Origin: Thermodesulfobacteriota bacterium
Lineage (GTDB): Bacteria > Desulfobacterota > BSN033 > UBA1163
DNA length: 64,000 nt
NCBI GenBank assembly: GCA_026415035.1
Contig: JAOAHX010000001.1
Coordinates: 124,001 to 188,000, forward strand
Direction of reading: 5' to 3'
The notes under the pieces were generated by a model. It did not search any database. It was not told the DNA's origin and saw only the letters and a list, made by a program, of their open reading frames with translations. Every line of letters starts with the position of its first letter. Positions within the stretch are counted from its first letter, which is position 1. The position numbers and the translations under genes were made by a program. Below are positions 31,707 through 41,521 of the stretch, in pieces.

Positions 31707-32600
31707 GTGGCGACCAGAAACCCGATCCGAAAGATCAAGGAGAGGGCCATTGAGAGTAGTCTGCTCCTCTGTGCCCTCTCCTCCATTTTTGTCACCCTGG
31801 GCATCGTCTTCATCCTCATCTACGAAGCCGCGGGTTTTTTCAGGGACGTATCCCTCCGTGAATTTCTCACCGGCAAACAGTGGACCCCGCTCTTCGCCCA
31901 GCCCAAATTCGGCATCCTCCCCCTTGTGACGGGGACCCTGCTGGTCACCTCCATCGCGGTCTCCGTGGCCTTGCCCATCGGCCTGATCGTGGCCGTCTAC
32001 CTAAGCGAATACGCTCCATTCAGGGTCCGGGAGATCGCCAAGCCCATCCTCGAAATCCTTGCGGCCGTCCCAACGGTCGTCTACGGGTATTTTGCCCTGC
32101 TCTTCCTCACGCCCATTCTCCAAGAGTTCATCCCCAACCTCTCTGGGTTCAATGCCCTCAGCCCCGGCATCATCATGGGGATCATGATCATCCCTTACGT
32201 AAGCTCCGTAAGCGAAGACGCCATGAAGGCCGTCCCCATGCATATCCGGGAAGGTTCCTATGCGATGGGCGCAACCAAATTTCAGACCGCCTTCCGTGTC
32301 GTCATCCCTTCCGCCTTTTCGGGGATCGCGGCCGCGTTCATCATCGGCATCTCGAGGGCGATCGGGGAGACCATGGTCGTGGCCATCGCCGCAGGCATGA
32401 TGCCCAATTTGACGTTCAACCCCCTCGAACCCATCCAGACCCTCACGGCTTACATCGTCGGCGTCAGCCTCGGAGACGTTCCCCACGGGACGCTCGAATA
32501 CAAGACGATCTTCGCGGCGGGGATCACGCTCTTTTTCATGACCCTTTTCCTCAACATTTTGGGCTTCTGGTTCCGAAGAAGGATCCGGGAAGCCTACTGA
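31707..32600 (+). CDS. pstC: Phosphate ABC transporter permease PstC
   Basis: 297 residues with six membrane helices and the permease loop EGSYAMGATKFQTAFRVVIP. It forms the phosphate channel with PstA. SRAIGETMVVAIAAG is conserved in PstC. The start is GTG, 4 bp after pstS, with the pstS tail GAGGAG upstream acting as ribosome site. Confidence 0.94.
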   Translation: MATRNPIRKIKERAIESSLLLCALSSIFVTLGIVFILIYEAAGFFRDVSLREFLTGKQWTPLFAQPKFGILPLVTGTLLVTSIAVSVALPIGLIVAVYLSEYAPFRVREIAKPILEILAAVPTVVYGYFALLFLTPILQEFIPNLSGFNALSPGIIMGIMIIPYVSSVSEDAMKAVPMHIREGSYAMGATKFQTAFRVVIPSAFSGIAAAFIIGISRAIGETMVVAIAAGMMPNLTFNPLEPIQTLTAYIVGVSLGDVPHGTLEYKTIFAAGITLFFMTLFLNILGFWFRRRIREAY

Positions 32601-32612
32601 GGTCAGATCAGG

Positions 32613-33542
32613 ATGACCCCTCAAACCCAGGACGTCGAACAGATCCGGAGAACAATCGCCTATAATAAATTCCGGGACTATGTCTTCGCGATCGTCGGGC
32701 TCCTCTGCACCCTGATCGGTTTTGTCCTCCTCTTCACGTTGATCATCGATCTCTTCCTCGATGGCCTCCCGAGACTGAGCTGGTCTTTTTTCACCTCCTA
32801 CCCCTCGCGATTCCCCGAGAAGGCGGGGATCCTCTCGGCCTGGGTCGGCACCACCCTGGTGATGGTCGTGACGGCGGCCACGGCCGTCCCTCTGGGGATC
32901 GCCACGGGCATCTATCTCGAAGAATATGGCCGAAAGAACTGGTTCACCCACCTGATCGAGATCAACATGAATAACCTTGCGGGCGTCCCTTCGATCATCT
33001 ACGGCCTCTTGGCGTTGGGACTCTTCGTCTATTTTTTAAAATTTGGGGAGAGCATTCTGACCGGCGGATTGACCCTGGGCCTTCTGATTCTGCCGTTGGT
33101 GGTGATCGCCACCCGGGAGTCGATCCGGGCGATCCCCAACTCCATCCGGGAGGCCTCCTATGCTTTAGGCGCCACGAAATGGCAGACCGTCAAGGATCAC
33201 ATCCTCCCTTACTCCATGGGAGGGATCCTCACGGGGATCATCATCGGCCTCTCCCGGGCCATCGGGGAGACCGCTCCCATCATCACCGTGGGCGCCCTCA
33301 CCTTCATCGCCTTCTTACCTTCCTCTCCAGTCACGTCAGACTTCCCGTTTCTCTCCTTCAAATGGCTATTCGACCCCTTCACGGTCATGCCCATCCAGAT
33401 GTTCAACTGGGTGTCCCGGCCGCAGAAGGAGTTTCACCTCAATGCAGCGGCCGCCGGGATCATCCTCCTTCTCATGACGCTGGCCATGAATGGATTGGCC
33501 ATTTATTTGAGGCACCGCTTCCGCAAGCGAATCAAATGGTGA
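32613..33542 (+). CDS. pstA: Phosphate ABC transporter permease PstA
   Basis: 309 residues with six membrane helices. [21 protein letters not shown] is the EAA loop, and [19 protein letters not shown] is a PstA signature. [18 protein letters not shown] is also typical. It lies 12 bp after pstC and ends 20 bp before the chosen pstB start, all in one operon. Confidence 0.94.
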   Translation: MTPQTQDVEQIRRTIAYNKFRDYVFAIVGLLCTLIGFVLLFTLIIDLFLDGLPRLSWSFFTSYPSRFPEKAGILSAWVGTTLVMVVTAATAVPLGIATGIYLEEYGRKNWFTHLIEINMNNLAGVPSIIYGLLALGLFVYFLKFGESILTGGLTLGLLILPLVVIATRESIRAIPNSIREASYALGATKWQTVKDHILPYSMGGILTGIIIGLSRAIGETAPIITVGALTFIAFLPSSPVTSDFPFLSFKWLFDPFTVMPIQMFNWVSRPQKEFHLNAAAAGIILLLMTLAMNGLAIYLRHRFRKRIKW

Positions 33543-33562
33543 AAAACAGGGGGGAAGCCACC

Positions 33563-34333
33563 ATGACATCCGAACCGCTGAAGGCCGAGGTAAAAAACTT
33601 GAATTTTTTCTATAATCACCTCCAGGCCCTCAAAAACATCCACCTCTCCATCGCCGAAAAGAAGATCACCGCCCTGATCGGCCCCTCGGGTTGCGGCAAG
33701 ACGACCTACCTCCGTTGCTTCAACCGGATGCACGATCTCTACCCGAACAATCGCTACGAGGGAGAGATCCTCCTTTACCCGGACCGGCTGAATATCCTCA
33801 GCCCGAAGATCGACCCGATCGAGGTGCGCATGCGGATCAGCATGGTCTTTCAGAAGCCGAATCCCTTTCCCAAGACGATCTTCGAAAATGTCGCCTATGG
33901 GTTGAGGGTCCGAGGGGAGAACCGGAAATCCTATCTCGAAGAGAAGGTCGTCAAGGCCCTGAAGCAGGCCGCCCTTTGGGAGGAGGTCAAGGACCGGGTT
34001 CACGACCTGGCCTTCAACCTCTCCGGGGGGCAGCAGCAGAGGCTTTGCATCGCCCGGGCTTTGGCGACGGATCCGGAGATCCTCCTCTTTGACGAACCGA
34101 CCTCCGCCCTCGACCCGACCGCCACCTCCAAGATCGAGGAGCTGATCATCCAGCTCAAGAAAGACGTCACCATCATCATCGTCACCCATAACATGCAACA
34201 AGCGGCACGGGTCTCCGATTACACCGCCTTCATGTATTTGGGGGAGATCATCGAATACGATAAGACCGAGAAGATCTTCACCCACCCTTCCCAAAAATTG
34301 ACCGAGGACTATATCACCGGTCGGTTCGGTTAG
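33563..34333 (+). CDS. pstB: Phosphate ABC transporter ATP-binding protein PstB
   Basis: 256 residues. Walker A is GPSGCGKTT, followed by the PstB-specific [27 protein letters not shown] is the Q-loop region; signature [16 protein letters not shown]; Walker [14 protein letters not shown]. The ATG at 33563 follows GGGGGAAG and is preferred. An in-frame ATG at 33536 overlaps pstA and lacks a site. Confidence 0.96.
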   Translation: MTSEPLKAEVKNLNFFYNHLQALKNIHLSIAEKKITALIGPSGCGKTTYLRCFNRMHDLYPNNRYEGEILLYPDRLNILSPKIDPIEVRMRISMVFQKPNPFPKTIFENVAYGLRVRGENRKSYLEEKVVKALKQAALWEEVKDRVHDLAFNLSGGQQQRLCIARALATDPEILLFDEPTSALDPTATSKIEELIIQLKKDVTIIIVTHNMQQAARVSDYTAFMYLGEIIEYDKTEKIFTHPSQKLTEDYITGRFG

Positions 34334-34356
34334 ACGAGGCCTAAGAGGGAGAGCGT

Positions 34357-35037
34357 ATGATCACCGAAACCCAATTCCAGAAAGAACTCCAGGAACTGAA
34401 GCAGCAGCTGCTCAAGATGGCCACCCTGGTCGAGGTCACCATCCACGATGCGGTCCAATCCCTCGTCAAGCGGGACTCGGACCTCGCCCACCAGATCTTC
34501 GAACGGGAAAAACAGATCAACGAGATGGAACTGGTGATCGACGATATGTGCTTGAAACTCCTCGCCCTGAGGCAGCCCATGGCGGTCGACCTCCGCTTCA
34601 TCACCTCGGCGATGAAGATCACCACCGACCTCGAACGGATGGGCGATCAGGCGGTCAACATTGCGGAGCGCGCCCTCTCCCTCAACCAGGAGCCCCAGCT
34701 CAAACCCTACATCGACCTTCCCCGGATGGCGGAGATCGCCCAGTCGATGGTGAAGGACGTCCTGGATGCCTTTGTCAACCGTGACGTGAAGCTGGCCCGC
34801 TCGGTCTGTGAAAGGGACGATCTGGTGGACGGGCTGAACGACCAGGTCGTGCGAGAGCTCCTCACCTACATGATGTCCGACCCCAAAACCATCACCCGGG
34901 CGGTCCACCTCATGATCGTGGCCCGCTGTCTGGAGCGGATCGCGGACCACGCCACCAACATCGCCGAGGACGTCATCTTCATGGTCGACGCCAAGGTGAT
35001 CAAACACCACGCCGATGCCAAAGAAAGAGGGGCATAG
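34357..35037 (+). CDS. phoU: Phosphate transport regulator PhoU
   Basis: 226 residues, two PhoU three-helix repeats, each with the acidic metal-binding pattern (ERMGDQAVNIAERA near residue 90 and ERIADHATNIAEDV near 195). PhoU links Pst transport activity to the PhoR sensor kinase and shuts the Pho response when Pi is plentiful. phoB and phoR are not in this window. AGAGGGAG precedes the ATG. Its last 23 bp overlap the release-factor-like gene. Confidence 0.95.
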   Translation: MITETQFQKELQELKQQLLKMATLVEVTIHDAVQSLVKRDSDLAHQIFEREKQINEMELVIDDMCLKLLALRQPMAVDLRFITSAMKITTDLERMGDQAVNIAERALSLNQEPQLKPYIDLPRMAEIAQSMVKDVLDAFVNRDVKLARSVCERDDLVDGLNDQVVRELLTYMMSDPKTITRAVHLMIVARCLERIADHATNIAEDVIFMVDAKVIKHHADAKERGA

Positions 35038-35398
35038 GGTCGATACGTTGAAGAGGGCGGTTCAGGCCGATCTGGACGCCTTAAAAAGGCAGGTGATCGT
35101 CGAATCCTACCGATCCCGGGGCCCTGGAGGCCAGCGGAGGAATAAGACCGAGACCGCCATCCGACTGAGACATCTTCCCTCCGGTATCACCGTCAAGGCC
35201 TCGGATTTCCGCCTCCGATCTCAAAACCTGAAGCGGGCCTGGGAGCGTTTAAGGCAACGTCTGCTCAAACGGGAGCAGCCGGCCGGCGAACGGGTGCCCA
35301 CCCCGGTCCCTCGGAGGGCTAAGGAGAAGCGCCTTGAAGCGAAGAGGAGGTTGGCTGAAAAGAAGCGACTCCGGAAGCCTCCCTTCGAAGAACCTTAG
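35015..35398 (+). CDS. Peptide chain release factor-like protein (GGQ domain)
   Basis: 127 residues holding only the catalytic domain of class I release factors: SRGPGGQRRNKTETAIRLRH contains the GGQ that triggers peptidyl-tRNA hydrolysis, followed by SGITVKASDFRLRSQNLKRAWERL. There is no codon-recognition domain, and the C-terminus is a long Lys/Arg tail, as in ArfB/ICT1 and C12orf65-like ribosome-rescue factors. Rescue of stalled ribosomes is inferred. It begins inside phoU, so it is read from the pst transcript. Confidence 0.78.
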   Translation: MPKKEGHRVDTLKRAVQADLDALKRQVIVESYRSRGPGGQRRNKTETAIRLRHLPSGITVKASDFRLRSQNLKRAWERLRQRLLKREQPAGERVPTPVPRRAKEKRLEAKRRLAEKKRLRKPPFEEP

Positions 35399-35413
35399 AG
35401 GAAAGCCATCCTT

Positions 35414-35989
35414 TCAGTGCCGGATCCTCTCCGCCCTTTTCTTGTCCTGACCCGGCGGGTGGAGCAGCCCCGCCTGGATGACCCGTCCCTGGGCCTCTGC
35501 GCTGATCGCTTTTAAATAATAGTGCTCCGCCTTCGCTCCCTCCCCGATCCTTTCATAACACTCCCCGAGGAGATTGAGGGCATCCTTGAAGGTGGGAAGG
35601 AATTCGAGGACCTCCTCGAGGGTATGGATGGCGGCGAAATACCTTTCCATTCGGTAGTAGCACACCGCCAGCCAATAGTGGCCCTGATAATGCCTCGGGT
35701 TCAACCGGACCACCTGTTCGTAAAAGGGGATCGCCTTGTCAAACCGTCCCTTCCGCAGATAGGCGCCGCCGAGGTTCATATAGATTGGGATGGAATCAGG
35801 GGATTTCTTGAGGAGACGTTCATAGATCCGGATCGAGCGGTCTGTCAGGCCCGCTCGATCATAGGCATCGGCCTGGCCCAGGAGATAGTGGAGGCGGTTC
35901 TCCTTCCCCGATTGGGGACGGAGGAAGAGATCTTTAAGAACAGAACCGAGGACCGGAATCATAAAGTAGAGGAAGCGGATCCACCTCAT
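35414..35989 (-). CDS. Tetratricopeptide-repeat protein
   Basis: 191 residues. After an N-terminal hydrophobic stretch (WIRFLYFMIPVLGSVLKDLFL) come about four TPR units between residues 32 and 170 (LLGQADAYDRAGLTDRSIRIYERLL, IYMNLGGAYLRKGRFDKAIPFYE and two more). TPRs mediate protein-protein contacts; the partner is unknown. It lies 24 bp after ychF on the same strand and converges on the release-factor-like gene. Confidence 0.78.
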   Translation of the reverse strand: MRWIRFLYFMIPVLGSVLKDLFLRPQSGKENRLHYLLGQADAYDRAGLTDRSIRIYERLLKKSPDSIPIYMNLGGAYLRKGRFDKAIPFYEQVVRLNPRHYQGHYWLAVCYYRMERYFAAIHTLEEVLEFLPTFKDALNLLGECYERIGEGAKAEHYYLKAISAEAQGRVIQAGLLHPPGQDKKRAERIRH

Positions 35990-36013
35990 AAAGGATGCCC
36001 CTGGAGAAAAGGA

Positions 36014-37108
36014 TCAGGGATGGAACCGAAAATGGACGATGTCCCCATCCTGGATTCGATACTCCTTCCCCTCAGACCGGACCAGGCCCTTCTCCCTGGC
36101 CTGATGTTCCGATCCACAAGCAATGAAATGGTCGTAGGAAATGACCTCCGCCCGGATAAATCCCCGTTCCATGTCGGTGTGGATCTTTCCTGCGGCTTTG
36201 GGCGCTGGGGTCCCCTTCGGAACCGTCCATGCCCTGAGCTCGGAATGGACGGTCGTATAAAAGGTCACCAGATCGAGAATGTCATAACCTACCCGGATCA
36301 ACCTTTCCAGGCTCGACCCTTCCAATCCGAGTTCCTTCCGGAAGTCCTCCCGTTCGTCCTCCCTCAACTCGGCGAGCTCGGCCTCGAGGTCCCCGCAGAT
36401 GACGACCACCCTCTCTCCTCTCTCCTCGGCCCATTCCATCAGGCGTTTGAGGTGGGGCCCCTCCCCTCTGAGCTCTTTCGGGTCCACATTGGCCACATAG
36501 AAGACAGGCTTCGAGGTGAGCAGGTGGAGGTCCTCGAGGATCGCCCTCTTCTCCTCGGTCACGGAGAGCCGTCTTGCCATCTGTCCCCCGTTCAGGAGGG
36601 CATGGACCTCCCGGTAGACCTCCAAGGCCAGGCCGGACTCCTTCCCTCCGATCCGGTGGAGCTTCTCCACCTTGGCCATCCTCTTCTCAAGGGTTTGGAG
36701 ATCGGCCAGGATCAGCTCCGTGTTCACCACCTCGATATCCCTGACCGGATCGAGGGATCCGAAATCATGGAGGACCTGGGAATTTTCAAAGCACCGGACC
36801 GTATGGGCGATGGCATCCACGTTCCGGATGTGATCGAGAAACTGATTCCCGAGCCCTTCGCCCTTGCTGGCCCCTTTGACCAGGCCGGCAATATCGAAGA
36901 ATTCGAGCGTCGTCGGGGTCACCTTTTTGGGCCGGATCCTCCGAGCGAGCTCTTCCAGCCTCGGGTCGGGGACGGGAACGATGCCCAAGTTGGGTTGGAT
37001 GGTACAGAAGCGGTAACTGGCCACCTCCGCCCTGGCCGCGGTCAGACTGTTGAAGATGGTCGACTTGCCGGCATTGGGGAGCCCCACGATCCCGCAACGA
37101 AATCCCAT
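36014..37108 (-). CDS. ychF: Ribosome-binding ATPase YchF (Obg family)
   Basis: 364 residues, full length. G1 is GLPNAGKST, G3 is DIAGLVKGASKGEGLGNQF, G4 is the YchF-type NVDP (ATP rather than GTP preference), and the C-terminal TGS-like domain ends with IQDGDIVHFRF. It binds ribosomes and is linked to stress and translation-start control. Well conserved throughout. Confidence 0.96.
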   Translation of the reverse strand: MGFRCGIVGLPNAGKSTIFNSLTAARAEVASYRFCTIQPNLGIVPVPDPRLEELARRIRPKKVTPTTLEFFDIAGLVKGASKGEGLGNQFLDHIRNVDAIAHTVRCFENSQVLHDFGSLDPVRDIEVVNTELILADLQTLEKRMAKVEKLHRIGGKESGLALEVYREVHALLNGGQMARRLSVTEEKRAILEDLHLLTSKPVFYVANVDPKELRGEGPHLKRLMEWAEERGERVVVICGDLEAELAELREDEREDFRKELGLEGSSLERLIRVGYDILDLVTFYTTVHSELRAWTVPKGTPAPKAAGKIHTDMERGFIRAEVISYDHFIACGSEHQAREKGLVRSEGKEYRIQDGDIVHFRFHP

Positions 37109-37240
37109 CCGCCTCTCTCCGCGCTACCCCCGACGATCGAAGGGAACTTTCCTGTGGCATTCTCCAGCAATATTTGTATAATAATTGGGCGGGAAAATAA
37201 AGGGTTCTCATCGGGGGAAGCAAAAAAGAGGGAGGATCAC

Positions 37241-38116
37241 GTGAAACAGCAGAACCGACTGATGGTGGAGATCGCCTGCACGGCGGTGAACAAGACCAAA
37301 TCGAAAGGCATCCTGCTCTACGGAGACCTGATCGAGGACTACGAAGGCCTCGCCAAGATCGGACAGGAGAGGAAGGTCGACCTCATGCTGGCGATCCAGG
37401 ACGAAAACTCCTTCCAGGAGGCCTGCGCCTTCTTCAAAAACGTGCTCCGGATCCCGAATTTCCCTCTGGGCCGGACCAATCAGATCAAAATGGCAATCAT
37501 CCAGGCCCTCTCCAAAGGGCTCGTCCAAAAAGGAGACAGGTGGGTTTGCCTCTCCGGCATGCCCAAGTCCAAAGCCCTTGACAACCTCCTGATCCTCGAC
37601 CTCGGAAAGGAGTTCGAGATCCTCTCCTCCCCCGACCTACCGATCATCTCCGAAATCGTCCGGCCGGAGGTCTTCGAGGCGATCTTGAACCTCGCCCTCG
37701 AAATATCGAACGAGGGCAAGGAGGGCCGGAAACCGATCGGGACCATCTTCGTCCTGGGCAAACACGAGGAGACCCTCAAGTTCTCTCACCCGATGGTGAT
37801 CAATCCCTTTCAGGGTTACCCTGAGGAAGAGAGAAATGTGCTCGATCACCGCTTGAAGGAGACGGTTAAAGAGTTCGCCACCATCGATGGGGCGTTCATC
37901 TTTCGCGAAGACGGGGTGATCCTTGCCGCGGGTCGGCACCTCGACGCCTCAGGGGAGGACCTCGAGATCCCCCTTGGTTTGGGAAGCCGCCACCGGGCCG
38001 CGGCCGGGATCACGCGATTGACCGAGGCCCTTGCCATCGTCATCTCAGAGGAGACGGGCAGCATCCGGATCTTCCATCGCGGAAAGATCCTTCTGGAGAT
38101 CGGAAAGGGAGAATAG
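37241..38116 (+). CDS. Diadenylate cyclase domain protein (c-di-AMP synthase candidate)
   Basis: 291 residues. The C-terminal 130 residues form a DAC (DisA_N-like) domain with both catalytic motifs: DGAFIFREDGVILAAGRHLD and GLGSRHRAAAGITRLTEA, followed by the usual SEETGSIRIFHRG. The first 150 residues (ACTAVNKTKSKGILLYGDL onward) are an alpha/beta domain of unknown function. There is no membrane helix (unlike CdaA) and no DNA-binding domain (unlike DisA). The start is GTG with GGAGG five to six bases upstream. The product is probably c-di-AMP from two ATP. Confidence 0.82.
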   Translation: MKQQNRLMVEIACTAVNKTKSKGILLYGDLIEDYEGLAKIGQERKVDLMLAIQDENSFQEACAFFKNVLRIPNFPLGRTNQIKMAIIQALSKGLVQKGDRWVCLSGMPKSKALDNLLILDLGKEFEILSSPDLPIISEIVRPEVFEAILNLALEISNEGKEGRKPIGTIFVLGKHEETLKFSHPMVINPFQGYPEEERNVLDHRLKETVKEFATIDGAFIFREDGVILAAGRHLDASGEDLEIPLGLGSRHRAAAGITRLTEALAIVISEETGSIRIFHRGKILLEIGKGE

Positions 38117-38119
38117 GTC

Positions 38120-38151
38120 CCGGACGGAAGGGGACCTCCCCTTCCGTCCGG
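38120..38151. terminator. Bidirectional terminator hairpin
   Basis: A perfect 14-bp stem (CCGGACGGAAGGGG / its complement) with the 4-base loop ACCT lies between the converging diadenylate cyclase and hppA genes. No T-run follows on either strand, so it may act as a barrier or be Rho-assisted. Confidence 0.65.
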
Positions 38152-38158
38152 AGGAAAG

Positions 38159-40228
38159 TCAGAAGAGGGAGACGATCCAGTGGTGGATGGCGAGGATCAT
38201 CGGGCCGAAGACCAGCGACACCACGGTCATGAGCTTCAGGAGGATGTTCAGCGAAGGTCCGGAGGTGTCCTTGAAGGGATCGCCCACCGTATCCCCCACC
38301 ACCGCGGCCTTATGGGTGTCCGAACCTTTGCCGCCGAGGTTTCCTTCTTCGATCCACTTCTTCGCATTATCCCAGGCCCCGCCTGCGTTGGCCATCTGAA
38401 GGGCGAGGGGGACTCCGGTCGCCAGTGACCCTAACAACATCCCGGCCAAGGCCTCCGGGCCCAGAAGGCTTCCCAGCACGATCGGAATGACGACGGCCGA
38501 TATCCCAGGGGCCACCATCTCTTTGAGGGCCCCTGCGGTCGTAATATCCACGCATCGGGCGTATTCGGCCCGGGCCGTGCCCTCCATCAACCCCTTGATC
38601 TCCCTGAACTGTCTTCGGACCTCCTCCACCACCCGGAAGGCGGCCCTTCCCACGGCCATCATCGTCGCCCCCGCGAAGTAATACGGGATGATGGCCCCGA
38701 TGAAGACGCCTGCCACAATCTTATAGCCTCCTGTCGCGCTCATGATGTCGATGGCCGAAAGCCCCATCACCTGCGTGTAGGAGAGAAAGAGGGCCAAGGC
38801 GGTCAACGCAGCGGAACCGATGGCGAAGCCCTTCCCGATGGCCGCCGTCGTATTGCCCGCCGCATCGAGGGAATCGGTGATCTTCCGGATCTCCTTCCCC
38901 ATATGGGCCATCTCCGCGATGCCACCGGAGTTGTCGGCGATGGGTCCATAGGCGTCCACGGAAACGACCATGCCGGTGATGGCCAACATCCCGATGGCGG
39001 CCAGGGCGATTCCGAAGAAGCCACCGAGCTTGAAGGAGATGATGATGGCCAACCCGATGATCACGAGAGGGACGACCGTGCTCCGGCAGCTCAGGGCAAA
39101 CCCGTGGATGATCGTCGTGGCCGATCCCGTGACGCTCGCCTTGGCCAGGCCCTGGACCGACCTCCCTGAGGTATAGTAATAGGCGGTGTAGCCGATCACC
39201 ATCCCGGAGACGATGCCTGAAAAGGTGGCCAGGAAGTAGGAGAGGTCCCCATCGAACATCACCCAGACCAGGACAAGGGCCCCGATCGAATAGAGGACCG
39301 AACTGGCCAGGGTCCCGTTGTTGAGGGCCTTTCTCGGGTCGGACTTCTCATCGGTTCGGACGAAGTAGACCCCGAGGATGGAGGCGATGACCCCGATGGC
39401 GTAGAGAAGGAAGGAGAGGATCACCCCCTTGATCTTGAGTTCGGGGGTTTCGAGGGTGGAGACAGCGATGATCACCCCGGAAAGAAGGGAGCCGATATAA
39501 GACTCATACAGATCTGCGCCCATCCCGGCCACATCGCCCACATTGTCGCCGACGTTGTCAGCGATCACAGCAGGGTTTCGGGGGTCATCCTCGGGGATCC
39601 CGGCTTCGACCTTTCCGACCAGGTCCGCACCGACATCGGCTGCCTTCGTATAGATGCCGCCCCCTACCCTTGCAAAGAGGGCCACGGAACTGGCACCCAT
39701 GCTGAAGCCGGCGATGATATTGGCCGCCTCGGTCATCCTCTCCACCAGCCCTCCCGAAGCCAGTTGGCCGAGAAGGAGGAAAAGGAGAGAGAAGACCAGG
39801 AGGCCCAACCCCACGACGGTGAGCCCCATCACGGCTCCGCCAGGAAAGGCGATCGAGAGGGCGTAATTATATCCTTTCGTGGCGCCCTGCGCGGTCCGGG
39901 TATTGGCCCGGGTGGCGATGCTCAACCCAACGTAGCCTGCGACCAGGGAGCAGGCCGCTCCGAGGAGATAGGAGATCGCCGTCAGGAGCGAGAAATGCCA
40001 TCCCTGACCTTTCAAACCGATGGCCAGGAGGACGGCGACGATCAGGGCGAAGAGGCTGATCGCCTTATACTCCCTTTTCAGGAAGGCCATGGCCCCCTCG
40101 TGGACCGCCTCGGAAATGGCCACCATCCTTTCGTTCCCAGGGTCCTGCCTCATGACCCTCCGGGCGGTCAAGAGAACAAAGAGCAAAGCGACAATCCCCG
40201 TGAGTGAAGCGACTCCAATCCAGCCCAT
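38159..40228 (-). CDS. hppA: Membrane-bound proton/sodium-translocating pyrophosphatase
   Basis: 689 residues with about 16 membrane helices. The catalytic block EDDPRNPAVIADNVGDNVGD and the second DTVGDPFKDTSGPSLN are intact. The GNTTAAIGKGFAIGSAAL segment, with Ala where K+-independent enzymes have Lys, marks the K+-dependent subfamily, which includes Na+-, H+- and dual pumps; which ion is not decided here. It conserves the energy of PPi. The ATG at 40228 has AGGAGGG six bases away; a TTG two codons earlier is less likely. Confidence 0.94.
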   Translation of the reverse strand: MGWIGVASLTGIVALLFVLLTARRVMRQDPGNERMVAISEAVHEGAMAFLKREYKAISLFALIVAVLLAIGLKGQGWHFSLLTAISYLLGAACSLVAGYVGLSIATRANTRTAQGATKGYNYALSIAFPGGAVMGLTVVGLGLLVFSLLFLLLGQLASGGLVERMTEAANIIAGFSMGASSVALFARVGGGIYTKAADVGADLVGKVEAGIPEDDPRNPAVIADNVGDNVGDVAGMGADLYESYIGSLLSGVIIAVSTLETPELKIKGVILSFLLYAIGVIASILGVYFVRTDEKSDPRKALNNGTLASSVLYSIGALVLVWVMFDGDLSYFLATFSGIVSGMVIGYTAYYYTSGRSVQGLAKASVTGSATTIIHGFALSCRSTVVPLVIIGLAIIISFKLGGFFGIALAAIGMLAITGMVVSVDAYGPIADNSGGIAEMAHMGKEIRKITDSLDAAGNTTAAIGKGFAIGSAALTALALFLSYTQVMGLSAIDIMSATGGYKIVAGVFIGAIIPYYFAGATMMAVGRAAFRVVEEVRRQFREIKGLMEGTARAEYARCVDITTAGALKEMVAPGISAVVIPIVLGSLLGPEALAGMLLGSLATGVPLALQMANAGGAWDNAKKWIEEGNLGGKGSDTHKAAVVGDTVGDPFKDTSGPSLNILLKLMTVVSLVFGPMILAIHHWIVSLF

Positions 40229-40230
40229 AA

Positions 40231-40809
40231 TCAACCCTCCTCTGTTCTGATTTTATGGTACCGGTTCATCGCCGTTTGAAGACCCTCGAGAACCATCACC
40301 TTTAAGGCCTCGGCAGCCAGATCGATGACCTTCTCTAAGGAGCCTCGCTCAGCCTCATCGAACTGGCCGAGGACGTAGTCGGCGGGATCCAGATGGGGGG
40401 GAGGCCTTCCAATGCCCACTTTCAATCTCAAGAAGCGTTCCGTCCCGATCGTTTCAACGATGGAACGAACGCCGAGATGGCCTCCATCGCCGCCCTGCCT
40501 CTTAAATCGGAGCCTCCCGAAAGGGAGGTCCAGATCGTCATGGACGACCGTCAAATCTTTGGGTTCCAAGTGAAAAAAGAGGATGGCCCGTTTGACCGCT
40601 TCCCCGCTGCGGTTCATAAAGGTCATAGGCTTGAGAAGGAGGATCTCCTGAGAGTCGATCTTCCCCTTTCCGATGAGGGCTTGGAATCGCTTTGTGGTGA
40701 TGGGAATATGGGCTAATGCGGCGAGTCGGTCGACGATGAAGAATCCGATGTTGTGTCGACTTCCTTCATATTGAACACCCGGGTTCCCCAATCCCACAAT
40801 CAGCTTCAC
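40231..40809 (-). CDS. pth: Peptidyl-tRNA hydrolase
   Basis: 192 residues. The family motifs GLGNPGVQYEGSRHNIGF (catalytic His), LLKPMTFMNRSG (Asn) and VVHDDLDLPFGRLRFK (Asp) are complete. It releases tRNA from drop-off peptidyl-tRNAs. It follows rplY by 6 bp, the usual deltaproteobacterial pth-ctc-prs arrangement. Confidence 0.95.
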   Translation of the reverse strand: MKLIVGLGNPGVQYEGSRHNIGFFIVDRLAALAHIPITTKRFQALIGKGKIDSQEILLLKPMTFMNRSGEAVKRAILFFHLEPKDLTVVHDDLDLPFGRLRFKRQGGDGGHLGVRSIVETIGTERFLRLKVGIGRPPPHLDPADYVLGQFDEAERGSLEKVIDLAAEALKVMVLEGLQTAMNRYHKIRTEEG

Positions 40810-40815
40810 CGCCGA

Positions 40816-41469
40816 CTACTCTTTCTTCTCCTTGGCCTCCTTTTCCTTTACCTCTGCAGCGGCCCCAGCCTCCGGAACCCCCTCTTCCGCCTTCTTCTCC
40901 TCGGTGACGGGCGGAACCACCGTCGCGATCGTGAGGTTGGGGTCCGAGAGGATCCTCCCCTTGGCCAGCTGAACATCCCGGACGTGGATCGAATCGCCGA
41001 TCTTCAACGGGCTTACGTCAATCTCGATGTCCTTTGGGATATCTCCGGGTAGGCACTGAATCTCAAGGGTCCTCCGAACCTGCTCCAAGACTCCCCCCAT
41101 CTTCGTCCCTTCGGGCCGGCCCACGAGATGGATGGGAACCTCCACGGTGATCATCACATCCATCGCCACCTCGTAAAAATCGACATGGAGCAATTTCCGG
41201 CCGAAGTGATCGTATTGGAGGTCTTTGACCATCACGACCCTCCGAGACCGTTCCTCCCCGTTTTGGATTTCGAGGTCGATCAGGACATTTCCGCCCGCCT
41301 CTGTTTGAAGGGCAATGGACAGGGCCCTCGGATCGACGATCAGAGGAAGGCTCTGAGTTTTTGGGCCGTAGAAGATGGCAGGGACCATGCCTTTCGCCCT
41401 CACCTTTCTGGCCGGGCCTTTTCCCGTGCCTTCTCTAAGCTCCGCTTTCAAAAGTGGCCGTTCCGTCAT
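40816..41469 (-). CDS. rplY: 50S ribosomal protein L25/general stress protein Ctc
   Basis: 217 residues: the 5S-rRNA-binding L25 domain (LKAELREGTGKGPARKVRAKGMVPAIFYG) followed by the CTC beta domain (VEVPIHLVGRPEGTKMGGVLEQVRR, ISVSPLKIGDSIHV-like). The last 35 residues are a Glu/Lys/Ala-rich tail common in long L25 proteins. It lies between prs and pth. Confidence 0.94.
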   Translation of the reverse strand: MTERPLLKAELREGTGKGPARKVRAKGMVPAIFYGPKTQSLPLIVDPRALSIALQTEAGGNVLIDLEIQNGEERSRRVVMVKDLQYDHFGRKLLHVDFYEVAMDVMITVEVPIHLVGRPEGTKMGGVLEQVRRTLEIQCLPGDIPKDIEIDVSPLKIGDSIHVRDVQLAKGRILSDPNLTIATVVPPVTEEKKAEEGVPEAGAAAEVKEKEAKEKKE

Positions 41470-41521
41470 GTCTCATCCTTTCCCTTACGCGTCTTATCGT
41501 TGGGTCGTTCGACGTCGAGAT

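Noticed and set aside
35522-37240. A very long plus-strand frame running into the diadenylate cyclase
   Set aside because: It is antisense to the TPR and ychF genes; the cyclase starts at GTG 37241 with its own ribosome site.
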